This document shows positions 19,118 through 26,019 of a stretch of 64,000 nucleotides of DNA, in pieces; the stretch's first letter is position 1, and every line of letters begins with the position of its first letter. Both the position numbers and the translations under genes were made by a program. The stretch comes from Pedobacter sp. MC2016-15 (lineage in GTDB: Bacteria; Bacteroidota; Bacteroidia; Sphingobacteriales; Sphingobacteriaceae). The stretch covers positions 124,001 through 188,000 of the forward strand of contig NZ_JAPIVS010000006.1 of the NCBI RefSeq assembly GCF_026239695.1, written 5' to 3'. The notes beneath the pieces are model-generated. The model was not told the origin of the DNA, made no database searches, and saw only the letters and a list, made by a program, of their open reading frames with translations.

Positions 19118-19870
19118 TTAATTGATTTCTTCCATTTTTGCGGTCCATTCTTTGATCAAAGGCCTGAATACTTTTACTCGCTTTTGATAATTTTTGACCC
19201 CTGTCATCTCTTCAAAAAGATCCACCAGCTTACTGCGATATTCTTCAATTAAAGCGGTTTGGTCAGTCGTCCTGGGCAAAAAAGCCTGCCCCTGGTCTTT
19301 TACTAAGCTTTCAAAGAACTGCATCACCATTTTGTTGTTGAATGCGTTCCCGGGATAGGCATGCGCATACAGAACAACCATTGAAATACGTTTCATGTAC
19401 ATACTTACCAGCCTCTTGATTTTCTGGCCAAAACATATATTGCAGAGCATAAAGTTGAAACTTAGTCGTAGCCTGCCATCACCTTCAAGCACTAATTCCT
19501 GGGGATAATTGGTGAGGGGGCGCGCTTCTTTCTCCCAGCTGTCAATTAATAGTATGCTTTGTTGATCATGCGCTGGTGGCGAAAGCTTAGTATCATTGCT
19601 AAGTTTGACCAGCAGTTCACAGTACCGCTGATTGATTTCTTCAAGTATGGGATCAACGTAAATGTTCCCACTTTGCTGAAACTCAGTAAATCCATGTCTA
19701 ACGCTGGATAGAATACCTGATTTTTCCTGTTCGCTCCTCGTGCTGAAGTACGGATAAAAACGAAAGGTGTCAAAGTATTGCTGCATCATTTCTGCCGGCT
19801 CAATATGTAATGCAGTAACCGTATCCCTCAGATCCTGAGGGATACGGATAAGTAGACTAAGATTGCTCAT
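19118..19870 (-). CDS. Hypothetical protein, second gene of an unrecognised cassette
   Basis: About 250 aa if started at the Met at 19870 ('MSNLSLLIRIPQDLRD'); an upstream in-frame Met at 19897 would enlarge the overlap with the preceding gene from 14 to 41 bp. Soluble, no signal peptide or transmembrane segment, mostly helical by composition. It has a charged C-terminal third ('YQKRVKVFRPLIKEWTAKME'). No family was recognised. It is translationally coupled to the gene at 19857-20477, and its stop codon is followed within 12 bp by the large inverted repeat. Codons 8-17 contain a 13-bp perfect inverted repeat. Confidence 0.6.
   Translation of the reverse strand: MSNLSLLIRIPQDLRDTVTALHIEPAEMMQQYFDTFRFYPYFSTRSEQEKSGILSSVRHGFTEFQQSGNIYVDPILEEINQRYCELLVKLSNDTKLSPPAHDQQSILLIDSWEKEARPLTNYPQELVLEGDGRLRLSFNFMLCNICFGQKIKRLVSMYMKRISMVVLYAHAYPGNAFNNKMVMQFFESLVKDQGQAFLPRTTDQTALIEEYRSKLVDLFEEMTGVKNYQKRVKVFRPLIKEWTAKMEEIN
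19819..19847. repeat. 13-bp perfect inverted repeat inside a coding region
   Basis: CCGTATCCCTCAG, a 3-nt spacer, then CTGAGGGATACGG. It lies at the very start of the gene ending at 19118 and just after the stop of the gene upstream. In RNA it would form a strong stem-loop near the initiation region of the second gene. It may be an operator, a translational control hairpin or an accident of codon choice. Confidence 0.7.
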
Positions 19871-20477
19871 AAAAATAGGCTTCTTGTGCTGATCCAACTA
19901 AACGTAATTTACCATTACCATCAGCCTGAAACCTTTCTAGTGCAAACTGAATAAAATATGGGTTTATGGGTTCGGGCCTGAGCTTATTGATGGTTTCAAA
20001 GATTTCATATGGTATTTTAGGCTCATAGAAATATCCTGTGCGGATCAGCACCTCTATAGTATCACTCACCAGATCTATCGTCTCTTCACTTTTGATCATG
20101 TCATTGAATTCAGGGGAACCCTCTTCGTATAGCCTGAAAAGTTCTTCCTGGTGATCATCTTCGTTAACGCGATAATAAGCATGAATAAACTTGCCCTGAT
20201 CATATTCTTTGCACACAATGATTCTATAAATGGTTTCACTTTCTGAACGGGGAAACATACTTTCAGGATTGCTCTCTTCAAGAGCAATTACAATTCTATC
20301 GAGGTCTTGCGGGGAGTAAAAAGGTCTTTCAAGTTCTTCGATCTCCTGTATGTAACGCTCAGGTGCGCCAATCAGGAAGGACAACTGTTCGGCGGTATAA
20401 CCTTTACCAATTCTTTTGAGCATGATACGGTAGATGGTTTCAAATTGTAATGCGGGGATTTCTTTGATGGTTGTCAT
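19857..20477 (-). CDS. Hypothetical protein with N-terminal HTH-like segment
   Basis: A 206-aa soluble protein. Residues 18-50 ('RIMLKRIGKGYTAEQLSFLI' then 'GAPERYIQEIEELE') read like the helix-turn-helix of Xre-type proteins: a turn after 'YTAEQLSFLIGAPERYI' and a trailing Glu-rich helix. The rest is acidic and unrecognised. It is the first gene of a two-gene unit with the gene ending at 19118. No signal peptide or membrane segment. Regulator or nucleic-acid-binding partner is a guess; the gene itself is supported by length, coupling and normal codon use. Confidence 0.6.
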   Translation of the reverse strand: MTTIKEIPALQFETIYRIMLKRIGKGYTAEQLSFLIGAPERYIQEIEELERPFYSPQDLDRIVIALEESNPESMFPRSESETIYRIIVCKEYDQGKFIHAYYRVNEDDHQEELFRLYEEGSPEFNDMIKSEETIDLVSDTIEVLIRTGYFYEPKIPYEIFETINKLRPEPINPYFIQFALERFQADGNGKLRLVGSAQEAYFYEQS

Positions 20478-20579
20478 TTTGATTTTAGTTTACGGTTAAT
20501 AATTGGACAATTTGGACAAAGCGCGGCCATAGCGAGTATTTCGTCGCTAGCGTGGATTAGGAAAAAAAGGCAAAAACGG

Positions 20580-20687
20580 ATGGATCAATCAGGCGGCTTG
20601 GCGCTGATTTGGCTGTTGATGGATGAAAAGTGGTTACTGCTGGCGGTACTGAATTTCTTCTTTTTCATTTGGATGCTATTGATTTAA
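20580..20687 (+). CDS. Candidate small hydrophobic membrane peptide (35 aa)
   Basis: ATG at 20580 with a purine-rich stretch upstream (AGGAAAAAAAGG). The product starts MDQSGGLALIWLLMDEKW and continues as an unbroken hydrophobic run of about 17 residues to the stop. This is the profile of a single-pass micro-membrane protein or a type I toxin-like peptide. It converges on the minus-strand structured RNA at 20731-20834, whose T-rich 3' end lies about 45 bp beyond the peptide's stop. It could still be a chance frame: no homologue is recognised. Confidence 0.35.
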   Translation: MDQSGGLALIWLLMDEKWLLLAVLNFFFFIWMLLI

Positions 20688-20730
20688 GTTTTCAATAGAA
20701 CCATTGTACAAGAAATGAAAAAGGGCCTTA

Positions 20731-20834
20731 AAAAACATAGGTCCGGCGACAGTTCTTGTAGTCAAAACTTACCCGGTGGAAGCGGGGAATAGCAAAGCTA
20801 TTCTGATCTCTACAATAAGCTGCGCCGGACCTAC
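20731..20834 (-). ncRNA. Structured RNA, candidate Bacteroidetes 6S-like RNA
   Basis: Read on the minus strand: an 11-bp perfect closing stem TAGGTCCGGCG (20833-20823) with CGCCGGACCTA (20748-20738), an inner stem CTACAA/TTGTAG (20815-20810 with 20761-20756), a large open middle, and a 7-bp apical hairpin GAATAGC-TTT-GCTATTC (20803-20787). This rod with an internal bubble is the shape of 6S RNA, which binds RNA polymerase. A promoter box TATATTTG (20847-20840) lies 6-7 nt before the stem and an ATGTTTTTT tract follows it, so direction and ends are well supported. The 6S assignment (Rfam 6S-Flavo type) is from memory of shape and context; another small RNA class is possible. Confidence 0.6.
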
Positions 20835-20839
20835 ATTTG

Positions 20840-20847
20840 CAAATATA
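20840..20847 (-). promoter_or_regulatory. -7 box TATATTTG of the structured RNA
   Basis: Matches the Bacteroidetes consensus TAnnTTTG on the minus strand and is placed 6-7 nt before the first base of the closing stem. It overlaps the palindrome ATTTGCAAAT, which also gives TACATTTG on the plus strand (20832-20839). No clear TTTG -33 element was seen. Confidence 0.55.
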
Positions 20848-20922
20848 GGCAGCCCGGCATTCTACTTATCCTCGAGATCATAAATTTCCACATTTGTTTT
20901 GACGAGGTTCTTAAATAGAACA

Positions 20923-21036
20923 CCTCAATTTTTTTGAGATGTTACAAAATTAATATAATGTTTAACAATTACTCATATTCAATTTATTTTAACATCACAA
21001 ATATAATAATTAAGATTTAATTAAACAATAAAGAAA
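20923..21036 (+). repeat. 114-bp direct repeat, copy 1
   Basis: Matches 27001-27114 at 111 of 114 positions with no gaps, in the same orientation and 6078 bp apart. It begins with a small hairpin (CTCAA-TTTTT-TTGAG) and is very AT-rich. Identity stops sharply at both ends. Copy 1 abuts the broken DUF4411 gene. It may be a mobile-element end, a MITE-like unit or the footprint of an insertion or duplication. No target duplication or transposase was seen. Confidence 0.9.
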
Positions 21037-21062
21037 TTAATGAGATGCATGTATTTACAACT

Positions 21063-21232
21063 TTACCCCAAGTCGTCTTTACCAGTCGCCAGCTTCGAAT
21101 AAACTTTATTAATGGAAATAATTTGCCCATCATGAGCTAAATCCGCAACCCGGATCCAGAAATCAGGAAAAACATCAAGGGGTAACGCATCCTGTGCGCC
21201 TGTATAAAAAAGTTACTATCTAGTAATAGTGT
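21063..21232 (-). pseudogene. Broken DUF4411-like (PIN-fold toxin family) gene
   Basis: Two frames on the minus strand read as one family. The first gives 'TLLLDSNFFIQAHRMRYP' (21232 down to ~21181), and after a shift at a C-run the second gives 'LDVFPDFWIRVADLAHDGQI' and on to 'SINKVYSKL'. This is the order expected for DUF4411, which has an N-terminal acidic PIN-like motif LLDSN and then FPxFW. The initiator is lost (ACA at the expected ATG) and the frame stops at 21063, far short of full length. A remnant of a toxin-antitoxin or defence locus is the simplest reading. Confidence 0.6.
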
Positions 21233-21470
21233 TCCAATCATTCTTCTTAATATAATATCATATGGACTAGTTAACATCAAAGTTGATGATCAAAATTTTG
21301 TAGTTATTTCAGTGAAAGGTCAAAAGGGACTATATAATATTGCTTTGAACCGAATGTTAGTTGGATATATCGACCTTCCAGGAAAAGACACAAATGTTTC
21401 TCAGGTGTATGTAACTAAAGAAGGTGTATTGAAATTGGAAAAGGAGATAAGGAAGGTATACGAAACGTGA
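21186..21470 (+). pseudogene. Open frame without a start codon (gene fragment)
   Basis: An open frame ending at TGA 21468-21470 whose last ~66 codons look protein-like ('VNIKVDDQNFVVISVKGQKG' ... 'YVTKEGVLKLEKEIRKVYE'). It has no ATG, GTG or TTG in frame. An ATG at 21262 is two codons from a stop in another frame, so a one-base indel near the start would explain it. The upstream part overlaps the antisense DUF4411 remnant. No family was recognised. Confidence 0.4.
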
Positions 21471-21714
21471 TAGCTTAGCAAGCTATATTAGTTTTGATCG
21501 AAAAACTCTTTCAATTTGGTACGCACAAAGTTTTCTTGAAATGCCTTAAACCAGATTTTTATCGACTGTGAGGAGCCTAGAGCCATAATGTAACTGGAAC
21601 ATCAGGTTGAAAATTATGATATATATCTCATTGTTATGGATAGCTTGTATAAAAGTACCTAATACTAATACCTGATCGATTTCCAAATGTCCCGAAACGT
21701 TTGATGAAGATTCT
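21471..21714. other. Leader region of the ATP-grasp operon
   Basis: No gene. It holds the palindromic block at 21616-21631 and its TTATGGAT flank, about 85 bp before the ATP-grasp start. Nothing else was recognised. This is the last part of the long gap 20478-21714, whose other contents are listed separately. Confidence 0.5.
21616..21631. promoter_or_regulatory. Palindromic operator-like block, copy B
   Basis: ATGATATATATCTCAT, a near-palindrome. It matches 15 of 16 bases of 26823-26838, and both are followed after 2-3 bases by TTATGGAT. It lies 84 bp before the start of the ATP-grasp gene. A shared regulator site is inferred. Confidence 0.5.
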
Positions 21715-23025
21715 ATGGTTCATTTATCCGGCTATGCCATGCCTATAGTCAGTAAATTGAATAAAAAATTCGATGGTATGGCTAGTCAGGGAAATAAGTT
21801 TGAAAGCATCCTCAAGGGTATTAGCAGTTACGATACTAATAGCAGGCATGCTCATTCTTCAATGGGAGGATTTGAATTGAAAGAAGATAGCGACCTAAGT
21901 TCCGATTTATCTGGCGGGGTCGGGGCTTTTTTTGTAAGGTCAGTAATCGGACATATGCAGATAGATGAACATCATATATTTCAATGGCATTTGCAAAATA
22001 AGTACATGCAATACCTGGTATTTAATCATTATGCTGAGGGATGTATGCCGAAAACTTATAGCTTATCGGCCCTTATAAATAGTTCCGGCGGCAAAACGTT
22101 AGTCGAGGAACTATTTCAACAACATTATTTTTTAAAATCAACTATGGGTCATGGGTCTGGAAAAAATAACAATTTTGATCGAACACGCGATTACGAAGGT
22201 ATTCTAACATCTTATAGTAATAAACCAGATTTTGATGAAGAATGGATATTACAGAAAAAATTAAAATTAGTAGGGGAATACCGCATTCATACCTTTAGCA
22301 AAGATTTAATTAATGGACTAACTTTTACAATTAGCGGAGAAAGTCAATCTTATGTACATGCCGAAAAATTTTTAAAACATTTCTTAGCAAAGGTTCCGGC
22401 CTCACTCTTTCTTGGCACCCTGATAGGTTGGGATATTGGTCTGGATGATAACAATCATTATCATATCATCGAAGCTAATTTCACAGGATTTCATCCGGAA
22501 TACCGCCGGGGATTCCAGACTACTGGTTATGTTGAAGACAATTCGTACGGTCCCATCTGCTGTGCACTTTTAAACTTATACTGGAAGCTTCATCACGGCT
22601 GTTTCATTAATTCTATAAGTGAGGGGTTGCTCTCGATATTTAAATTTTATCAGGATAGTCTATTTTATATAAGCCTATTCAAGAATACGAACTCCGAGCT
22701 TCTACATTGTCCAACGGATAATAAATTATCTTCCGCCATTATATACTGGGGCAGTCATAACAACCAGCGAACTACCACCTTAATATCATATTTCCGACTG
22801 GCGAATATAGCTGAAAAATATTTCATTATTGTCGAGAAAGGACTTGAAGTAGAAGCCTACTGCACATTTACAAGCTTAACTAACATACAGATAATTTACG
22901 AAAGATCATTATTTACTATCAACCAGCAGGTCGTGATTGAAAAATTAAGCTATTTAAGAAAGAAAGTTATTTGCTGCTATCATGTGATCAGGGCAATGAA
23001 GTTGAATAGTGCACTTATAATCTAA
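21715..23025 (+). CDS. ATP-grasp domain protein, first gene of ATP-grasp/glycosyltransferase pair
   Basis: A 436-aa cytoplasmic protein. The central part carries ATP-grasp hallmarks: Lys141 followed by a Gly-rich loop ('FLKSTMGHGSGKNN'), the charged strand 'LVGEYRIHTF' (Glu188, Arg190), and the metal-binding triad in 'GWDIGLDDNNHYHIIEANFT' (Asp240, Glu253, Asn255). The last is the D...E-x-N pattern of YheCD/RimK/D-Ala ligase-like enzymes, which join a carboxylate to an amine via acyl phosphate. The first ~90 residues and the C-terminal ~150 (Cys-, Tyr- and Ile-rich) match nothing known to me. The next gene, 55 bp on, is a glycosyltransferase. Substrate unknown; a peptide or sugar-linked amide is possible. 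Confidence 0.75.
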   Translation: MVHLSGYAMPIVSKLNKKFDGMASQGNKFESILKGISSYDTNSRHAHSSMGGFELKEDSDLSSDLSGGVGAFFVRSVIGHMQIDEHHIFQWHLQNKYMQYLVFNHYAEGCMPKTYSLSALINSSGGKTLVEELFQQHYFLKSTMGHGSGKNNNFDRTRDYEGILTSYSNKPDFDEEWILQKKLKLVGEYRIHTFSKDLINGLTFTISGESQSYVHAEKFLKHFLAKVPASLFLGTLIGWDIGLDDNNHYHIIEANFTGFHPEYRRGFQTTGYVEDNSYGPICCALLNLYWKLHHGCFINSISEGLLSIFKFYQDSLFYISLFKNTNSELLHCPTDNKLSSAIIYWGSHNNQRTTTLISYFRLANIAEKYFIIVEKGLEVEAYCTFTSLTNIQIIYERSLFTINQQVVIEKLSYLRKKVICCYHVIRAMKLNSALII

Positions 23026-23080
23026 CTGACGTAAACTAAATCATGACACCTGATCTCACTTCATTTAAAACCTGACTATT

Positions 23081-24325
23081 ATGAGACTTTTATCCGATTA
23101 CTCCTTATATCACGTTATCCTTTGGAATAAGCAAGGCCCTCGTAATCATTATGATATGCTGTTTTTCAGCTTCGAGTTCCTCAATGAAAAATTTGATTAC
23201 ATATTGGTTTTGAAATTCGACTTTCCAACTGACTTACGCGATCCTGATATTGCTGCACTTATTAAGGCACTTGAAAAGATCTATGATAAGGAAGAAAATA
23301 CATTTGTTATTTTAACTTATCGGCAGGAATTACCACTTTATAAAGAAGGCCCCGGAGAGTTTATCTACTCGTTCAGCTGCAGCTTTGAAAATTTTAAACG
23401 ACTGATTGCCGGATATCATAACAGTGCATTCCTAAAAAAGAACTTGTTGTATGAGATTTTAGATAATCTGATAATTCACCGCTTAATATTTACGAAAATC
23501 CTGGTAAGACAAATTCCTATTATAGAAACAGAATTGAGCTTTTCAATTCAACCTGATGTAATTATACCACATCGTGGATCAAATCTGTATTTACGAAACT
23601 TATTATTTTACATGGATCATATCAACGGTATCAATGTACACATAGGCATTGACCAATTGATGCCAGGGGATTCAAGTAAAATGTCTAGAAAATTCCCCTT
23701 ATTTAATTTTTATAGCATTGAACCAAATCCGGTGGGACCTTATGTAATCCGAAACTGGCTGATTGACCACAGTGAAAGTGACATTATTTTCTTTCAAGAT
23801 TCAGACGATCTTCCAACCTCTGACAGGTTTGCTATGTTGACTGATTACATTTATAAATACCAATGCCAATTATGTGGGTCTCATGAAATTAGTGTCGATT
23901 CTTTTAATCGAACAGTTCGTGCAGTAAGATTCCCTGCAGATGTAAAGGCAGCATTGGACTATGGCCCTGGTCATTGTTTATTACACCCCGCTTCTGCAAT
24001 TTTAAGGTCCAGCTTTTACCATTGTGGCAAATTGTCAGAGGAAAGACGGTTCGGAAACGATACCAAGTTTTTATATAACAGTTATTTCATACTCAACACC
24101 ATGAAGAACATTGATGAATTCTTATACATCCGTAGGAAAAGGCCAAATTCTTTAACGACTACTCCGGGAATAATGATAGGGTCTGAGGCAAGATTAGCAC
24201 TGATTAGACAATGGATTGAGGATTTTGCTTTGATAAAGCAGGGATCGCTAAAGCTTGAAAATTCCAGTTTGGTATTTACCCCTACCCCTTACCGGTTTCG
24301 GGTAAAGAAGTCAATCTCAAACTGA
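23081..24325 (+). CDS. GT-A fold glycosyltransferase with unrecognised N-terminal domain
   Basis: A 414-aa protein. Residues ~158-370 look like a family-2-type glycosyltransferase: 'DVIIPHRGSNLYLRNLLFYM' (nucleotide-binding strand), 'IIFFQDSDDLPTSDR' with a DxD-like metal motif at 239-243, and an acceptor-side 'FGNDTKFLY'. The first ~155 residues are unrelated to the GT fold and rich in Phe, Leu and Tyr. No membrane anchor. The gene follows the ATP-grasp gene and its 3' end overlaps the convergent XRE gene by 9 bp. The donor is probably a nucleotide sugar; the acceptor is unknown. Confidence 0.75.
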   Translation: MRLLSDYSLYHVILWNKQGPRNHYDMLFFSFEFLNEKFDYILVLKFDFPTDLRDPDIAALIKALEKIYDKEENTFVILTYRQELPLYKEGPGEFIYSFSCSFENFKRLIAGYHNSAFLKKNLLYEILDNLIIHRLIFTKILVRQIPIIETELSFSIQPDVIIPHRGSNLYLRNLLFYMDHINGINVHIGIDQLMPGDSSKMSRKFPLFNFYSIEPNPVGPYVIRNWLIDHSESDIIFFQDSDDLPTSDRFAMLTDYIYKYQCQLCGSHEISVDSFNRTVRAVRFPADVKAALDYGPGHCLLHPASAILRSSFYHCGKLSEERRFGNDTKFLYNSYFILNTMKNIDEFLYIRRKRPNSLTTTPGIMIGSEARLALIRQWIEDFALIKQGSLKLENSSLVFTPTPYRFRVKKSISN

Positions 24326-24580
24326 TTTCTTTGGTTTCATGCTTCTAAATGGTGATGATGGCAGAAAGTCTTTTGGCGACACTTTGAAATAAAGAGCCAG
24401 CTGATTAATGTGGTTAACATTATACTTAGATACATCTTTCTTCATTTCCACTTTAGCAATAAATGATTGGTCTACGCCTAATATTTCTCCCAGCTCCTTT
24501 TGTGACAATTTGTTTTGTTTGCGAAGATTTCGAACGTAATCAACCATATACTGTTCAATAGCTGTCAGCGGTCCATCCAT
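24317..24580 (-). CDS. XRE-family helix-turn-helix regulator (second of pair)
   Basis: An 87-aa single-domain protein. The HTH runs from ~14 to 70 ('VRNLRKQNKLSQKELGEILG', 'DQSFIAKVEMKKD'), with a short Lys/Pro-rich tail. It lies 16 bp after the gene at 24597-24848 and overlaps the 3' end of the glycosyltransferase by 9 bp. It probably represses the island genes or the pair itself. No metallopeptidase or toxin partner is adjacent. Confidence 0.85.
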   Translation of the reverse strand: MDGPLTAIEQYMVDYVRNLRKQNKLSQKELGEILGVDQSFIAKVEMKKDVSKYNVNHINQLALYFKVSPKDFLPSSPFRSMKPKKSV

Positions 24581-24596
24581 TATACTTCTGTTAGGT

Positions 24597-24848
24597 TTAC
24601 TTTTCCTTTAAAAGGTCGGTTATATCAATCTCCAGAACTTTAGCGATTGTAGCAACCATAGAAATCGTGGGATTAACTAAACCCCTTTCCATCTTACTGA
24701 CTTGGCCATAGAAGTTTTTGTCAATATCAATCAGATCCGCGAGTTGCTGAATACTCAGTCCCTTTTCTTTCCTGTGTTTCCTGATATTTTGACTCAACAG
24801 TGTGATTATATGCTCGTCTCTCCTTTGTTTTGACCCCATCTGACCCAC
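24597..24848 (-). CDS. XRE-family helix-turn-helix regulator (first of pair)
   Basis: An 83-aa Cro/C1-type DNA-binding protein. The HTH covers ~20-78 ('IRKHRKEKGLSIQQLADLID', 'KNFYGQVSKMERG', 'TISMVATIAKVLEI'). Starts at residue 1 or at Met4 are both possible. A 16-bp perfect palindrome 30 bp upstream of the start is a likely autoregulatory operator. Together with the next gene it forms a two-regulator unit pointing away from the exported-protein operon. Confidence 0.87.
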   Translation of the reverse strand: MGQMGSKQRRDEHIITLLSQNIRKHRKEKGLSIQQLADLIDIDKNFYGQVSKMERGLVNPTISMVATIAKVLEIDITDLLKEK

Positions 24849-24877
24849 GAATCACAGTATAAATTGTCATTCTAAAA

Positions 24878-24893
24878 AAGTATTATAATACTT
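24878..24893. promoter_or_regulatory. 16-bp palindrome upstream of the XRE pair
   Basis: AAGTATTATAATACTT is a perfect palindrome 30 bp before the first XRE start, the usual place and size of an autoregulatory site for a Cro/C1-type repressor. Its sequence differs from the shared block at 21616 and 26823. Confidence 0.55.
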
Positions 24894-25111
24894 ATTTAGA
24901 GCTAACAAGAATAACGTTAAGTCATTAAAGGATAATCGATTTAGGTAAGAGACACTTATCAGTTAGTTGTCAACGGAAATAGTTCATTAACTGAATAGGT
25001 TAATTTCAAATTTTGGGTCACTTGACTATTTACAAAACTTCCCTTCTGATACTAGTCTAAGGGATAATTAGAGTGCCCGATCACAACATATATTTGCTGA
25101 TTTTAAAGCGA

Positions 25112-25145
25112 AAAAGGGATAGAGCTGATTTGCTCTATCCCTTTT
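25112..25145 (-). terminator. Rho-independent terminator (bidirectional)
   Basis: A 14-bp perfect stem, AAAAGGGATAGAGC with GCTCTATCCCTTTT, and a 6-nt loop. Reading minus it is followed by five T, ending the operon at 26640-25230. The plus side also has a T tract. Confidence 0.85.
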
Positions 25146-25229
25146 CTGGACAATTGACATTGTTATTAGTATTTCCAGGAGTCCTGACTTCTAAAAATCA
25201 TTCGAATATGACTCAGGACTTAATTGGAA

Positions 25230-26009
25230 TCATTGATTGGCCCTTTTGAATCTCTGAATCAAATCCGACACTTCTCCCATTGGAACGTCTGTATCGGTGA
25301 TTTCAAATGAATATTCAAACTTTGCAACATCGAAATTGGCATTAGGAAATGTTCCTTTGCGACTTGCATTACAGATGGCCCTTGCTTTATAAAGGTGCAT
25401 ATTATCTTTTCGCGGCTGTTTCATATTAAATGAAATCTCAAGCGGTTGCTTTCTGAAGTAGAAGTATAATGAATCTGGTTCTTGAATTTCCATCCTCTTA
25501 TAAACGTACTTCTCCACTAATAAACCCCGGCTCTCATCCCTTACAATATTTACTGAATCCTTTCCCTTACTTCTAAGTTTGTAAAAAAAGGAAGGAGCGC
25601 CTAGAATTGCTTGTACTGTTGAATCCACATTGACTGGGGTGGGTTTTCCAGTTGTGAATGATACTGAGTCGAAAGCAAGTCCAAATTTCTCACCTCTTTT
25701 ACAGATGTAATAGATATAACTTGTATCAAGGGTTAATTTTCCCTCGGAAACATTACTACTTCCAGGGGTCATTGAACTTCCAATACTGTAAACATTTAGT
25801 TGGCCTCTTGCAATAAGATAGTCTTTGGAATAATATACATCCAATGATTGTCTATCCGGATGAATGCGACCAGGTTCCAAGAACTGGAACATCCCACTAA
25901 AATGGATGCCCTTAAATCCTGGATCTACTCTGCTGGACATGAAGCCGAAAATAATAAAAGTAACACCAACAATTGATAATATTACAGAACCTTTAAAAAC
26001 GTTTTTCAT
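25230..26009 (-). CDS. Membrane-anchored or exported hypothetical protein
   Basis: A 259-aa protein with one N-terminal hydrophobic segment (residues 8-25, 'VILSIVGVTFIIFGFM') that would anchor it in, or export it across, the inner membrane. The rest is hydrophilic and beta-rich, with repeated aromatic pairs ('YIYYICKRGEKFGLAFDS', 'DSLYFYFRKQPLEISF'). The pattern faintly recalls GLPGLI-type envelope proteins but no firm family match can be made. It starts 10 bp after the glycine-rich gene upstream, so the two are one transcript ended by the hairpin at 25112-25145. Confidence 0.65.
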   Translation of the reverse strand: MKNVFKGSVILSIVGVTFIIFGFMSSRVDPGFKGIHFSGMFQFLEPGRIHPDRQSLDVYYSKDYLIARGQLNVYSIGSSMTPGSSNVSEGKLTLDTSYIYYICKRGEKFGLAFDSVSFTTGKPTPVNVDSTVQAILGAPSFFYKLRSKGKDSVNIVRDESRGLLVEKYVYKRMEIQEPDSLYFYFRKQPLEISFNMKQPRKDNMHLYKARAICNASRKGTFPNANFDVAKFEYSFEITDTDVPMGEVSDLIQRFKRANQ

Positions 26010-26019
26010 ATGGATTCAA

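Larger units (their letters stand above)
24849..25229. other. Intergenic region between the XRE pair and the exported-protein operon
   Basis: A 381-bp gene-free stretch. It contains the palindromic operator candidate (24878-24893), a strong terminator hairpin (25112-25145), and an 8-bp inverted repeat AGTCCTGA...TCAGGACT (25180-25220) just past the stop of the gene at 25230. No open frame of interest was seen. Confidence 0.6.

Noticed and set aside
20731..20834. SRP (4.5S) RNA
   Set aside because: The closing stem contains GGTCCGG, but the conserved GGAA-tetraloop and asymmetric loop of SRP RNA are absent.
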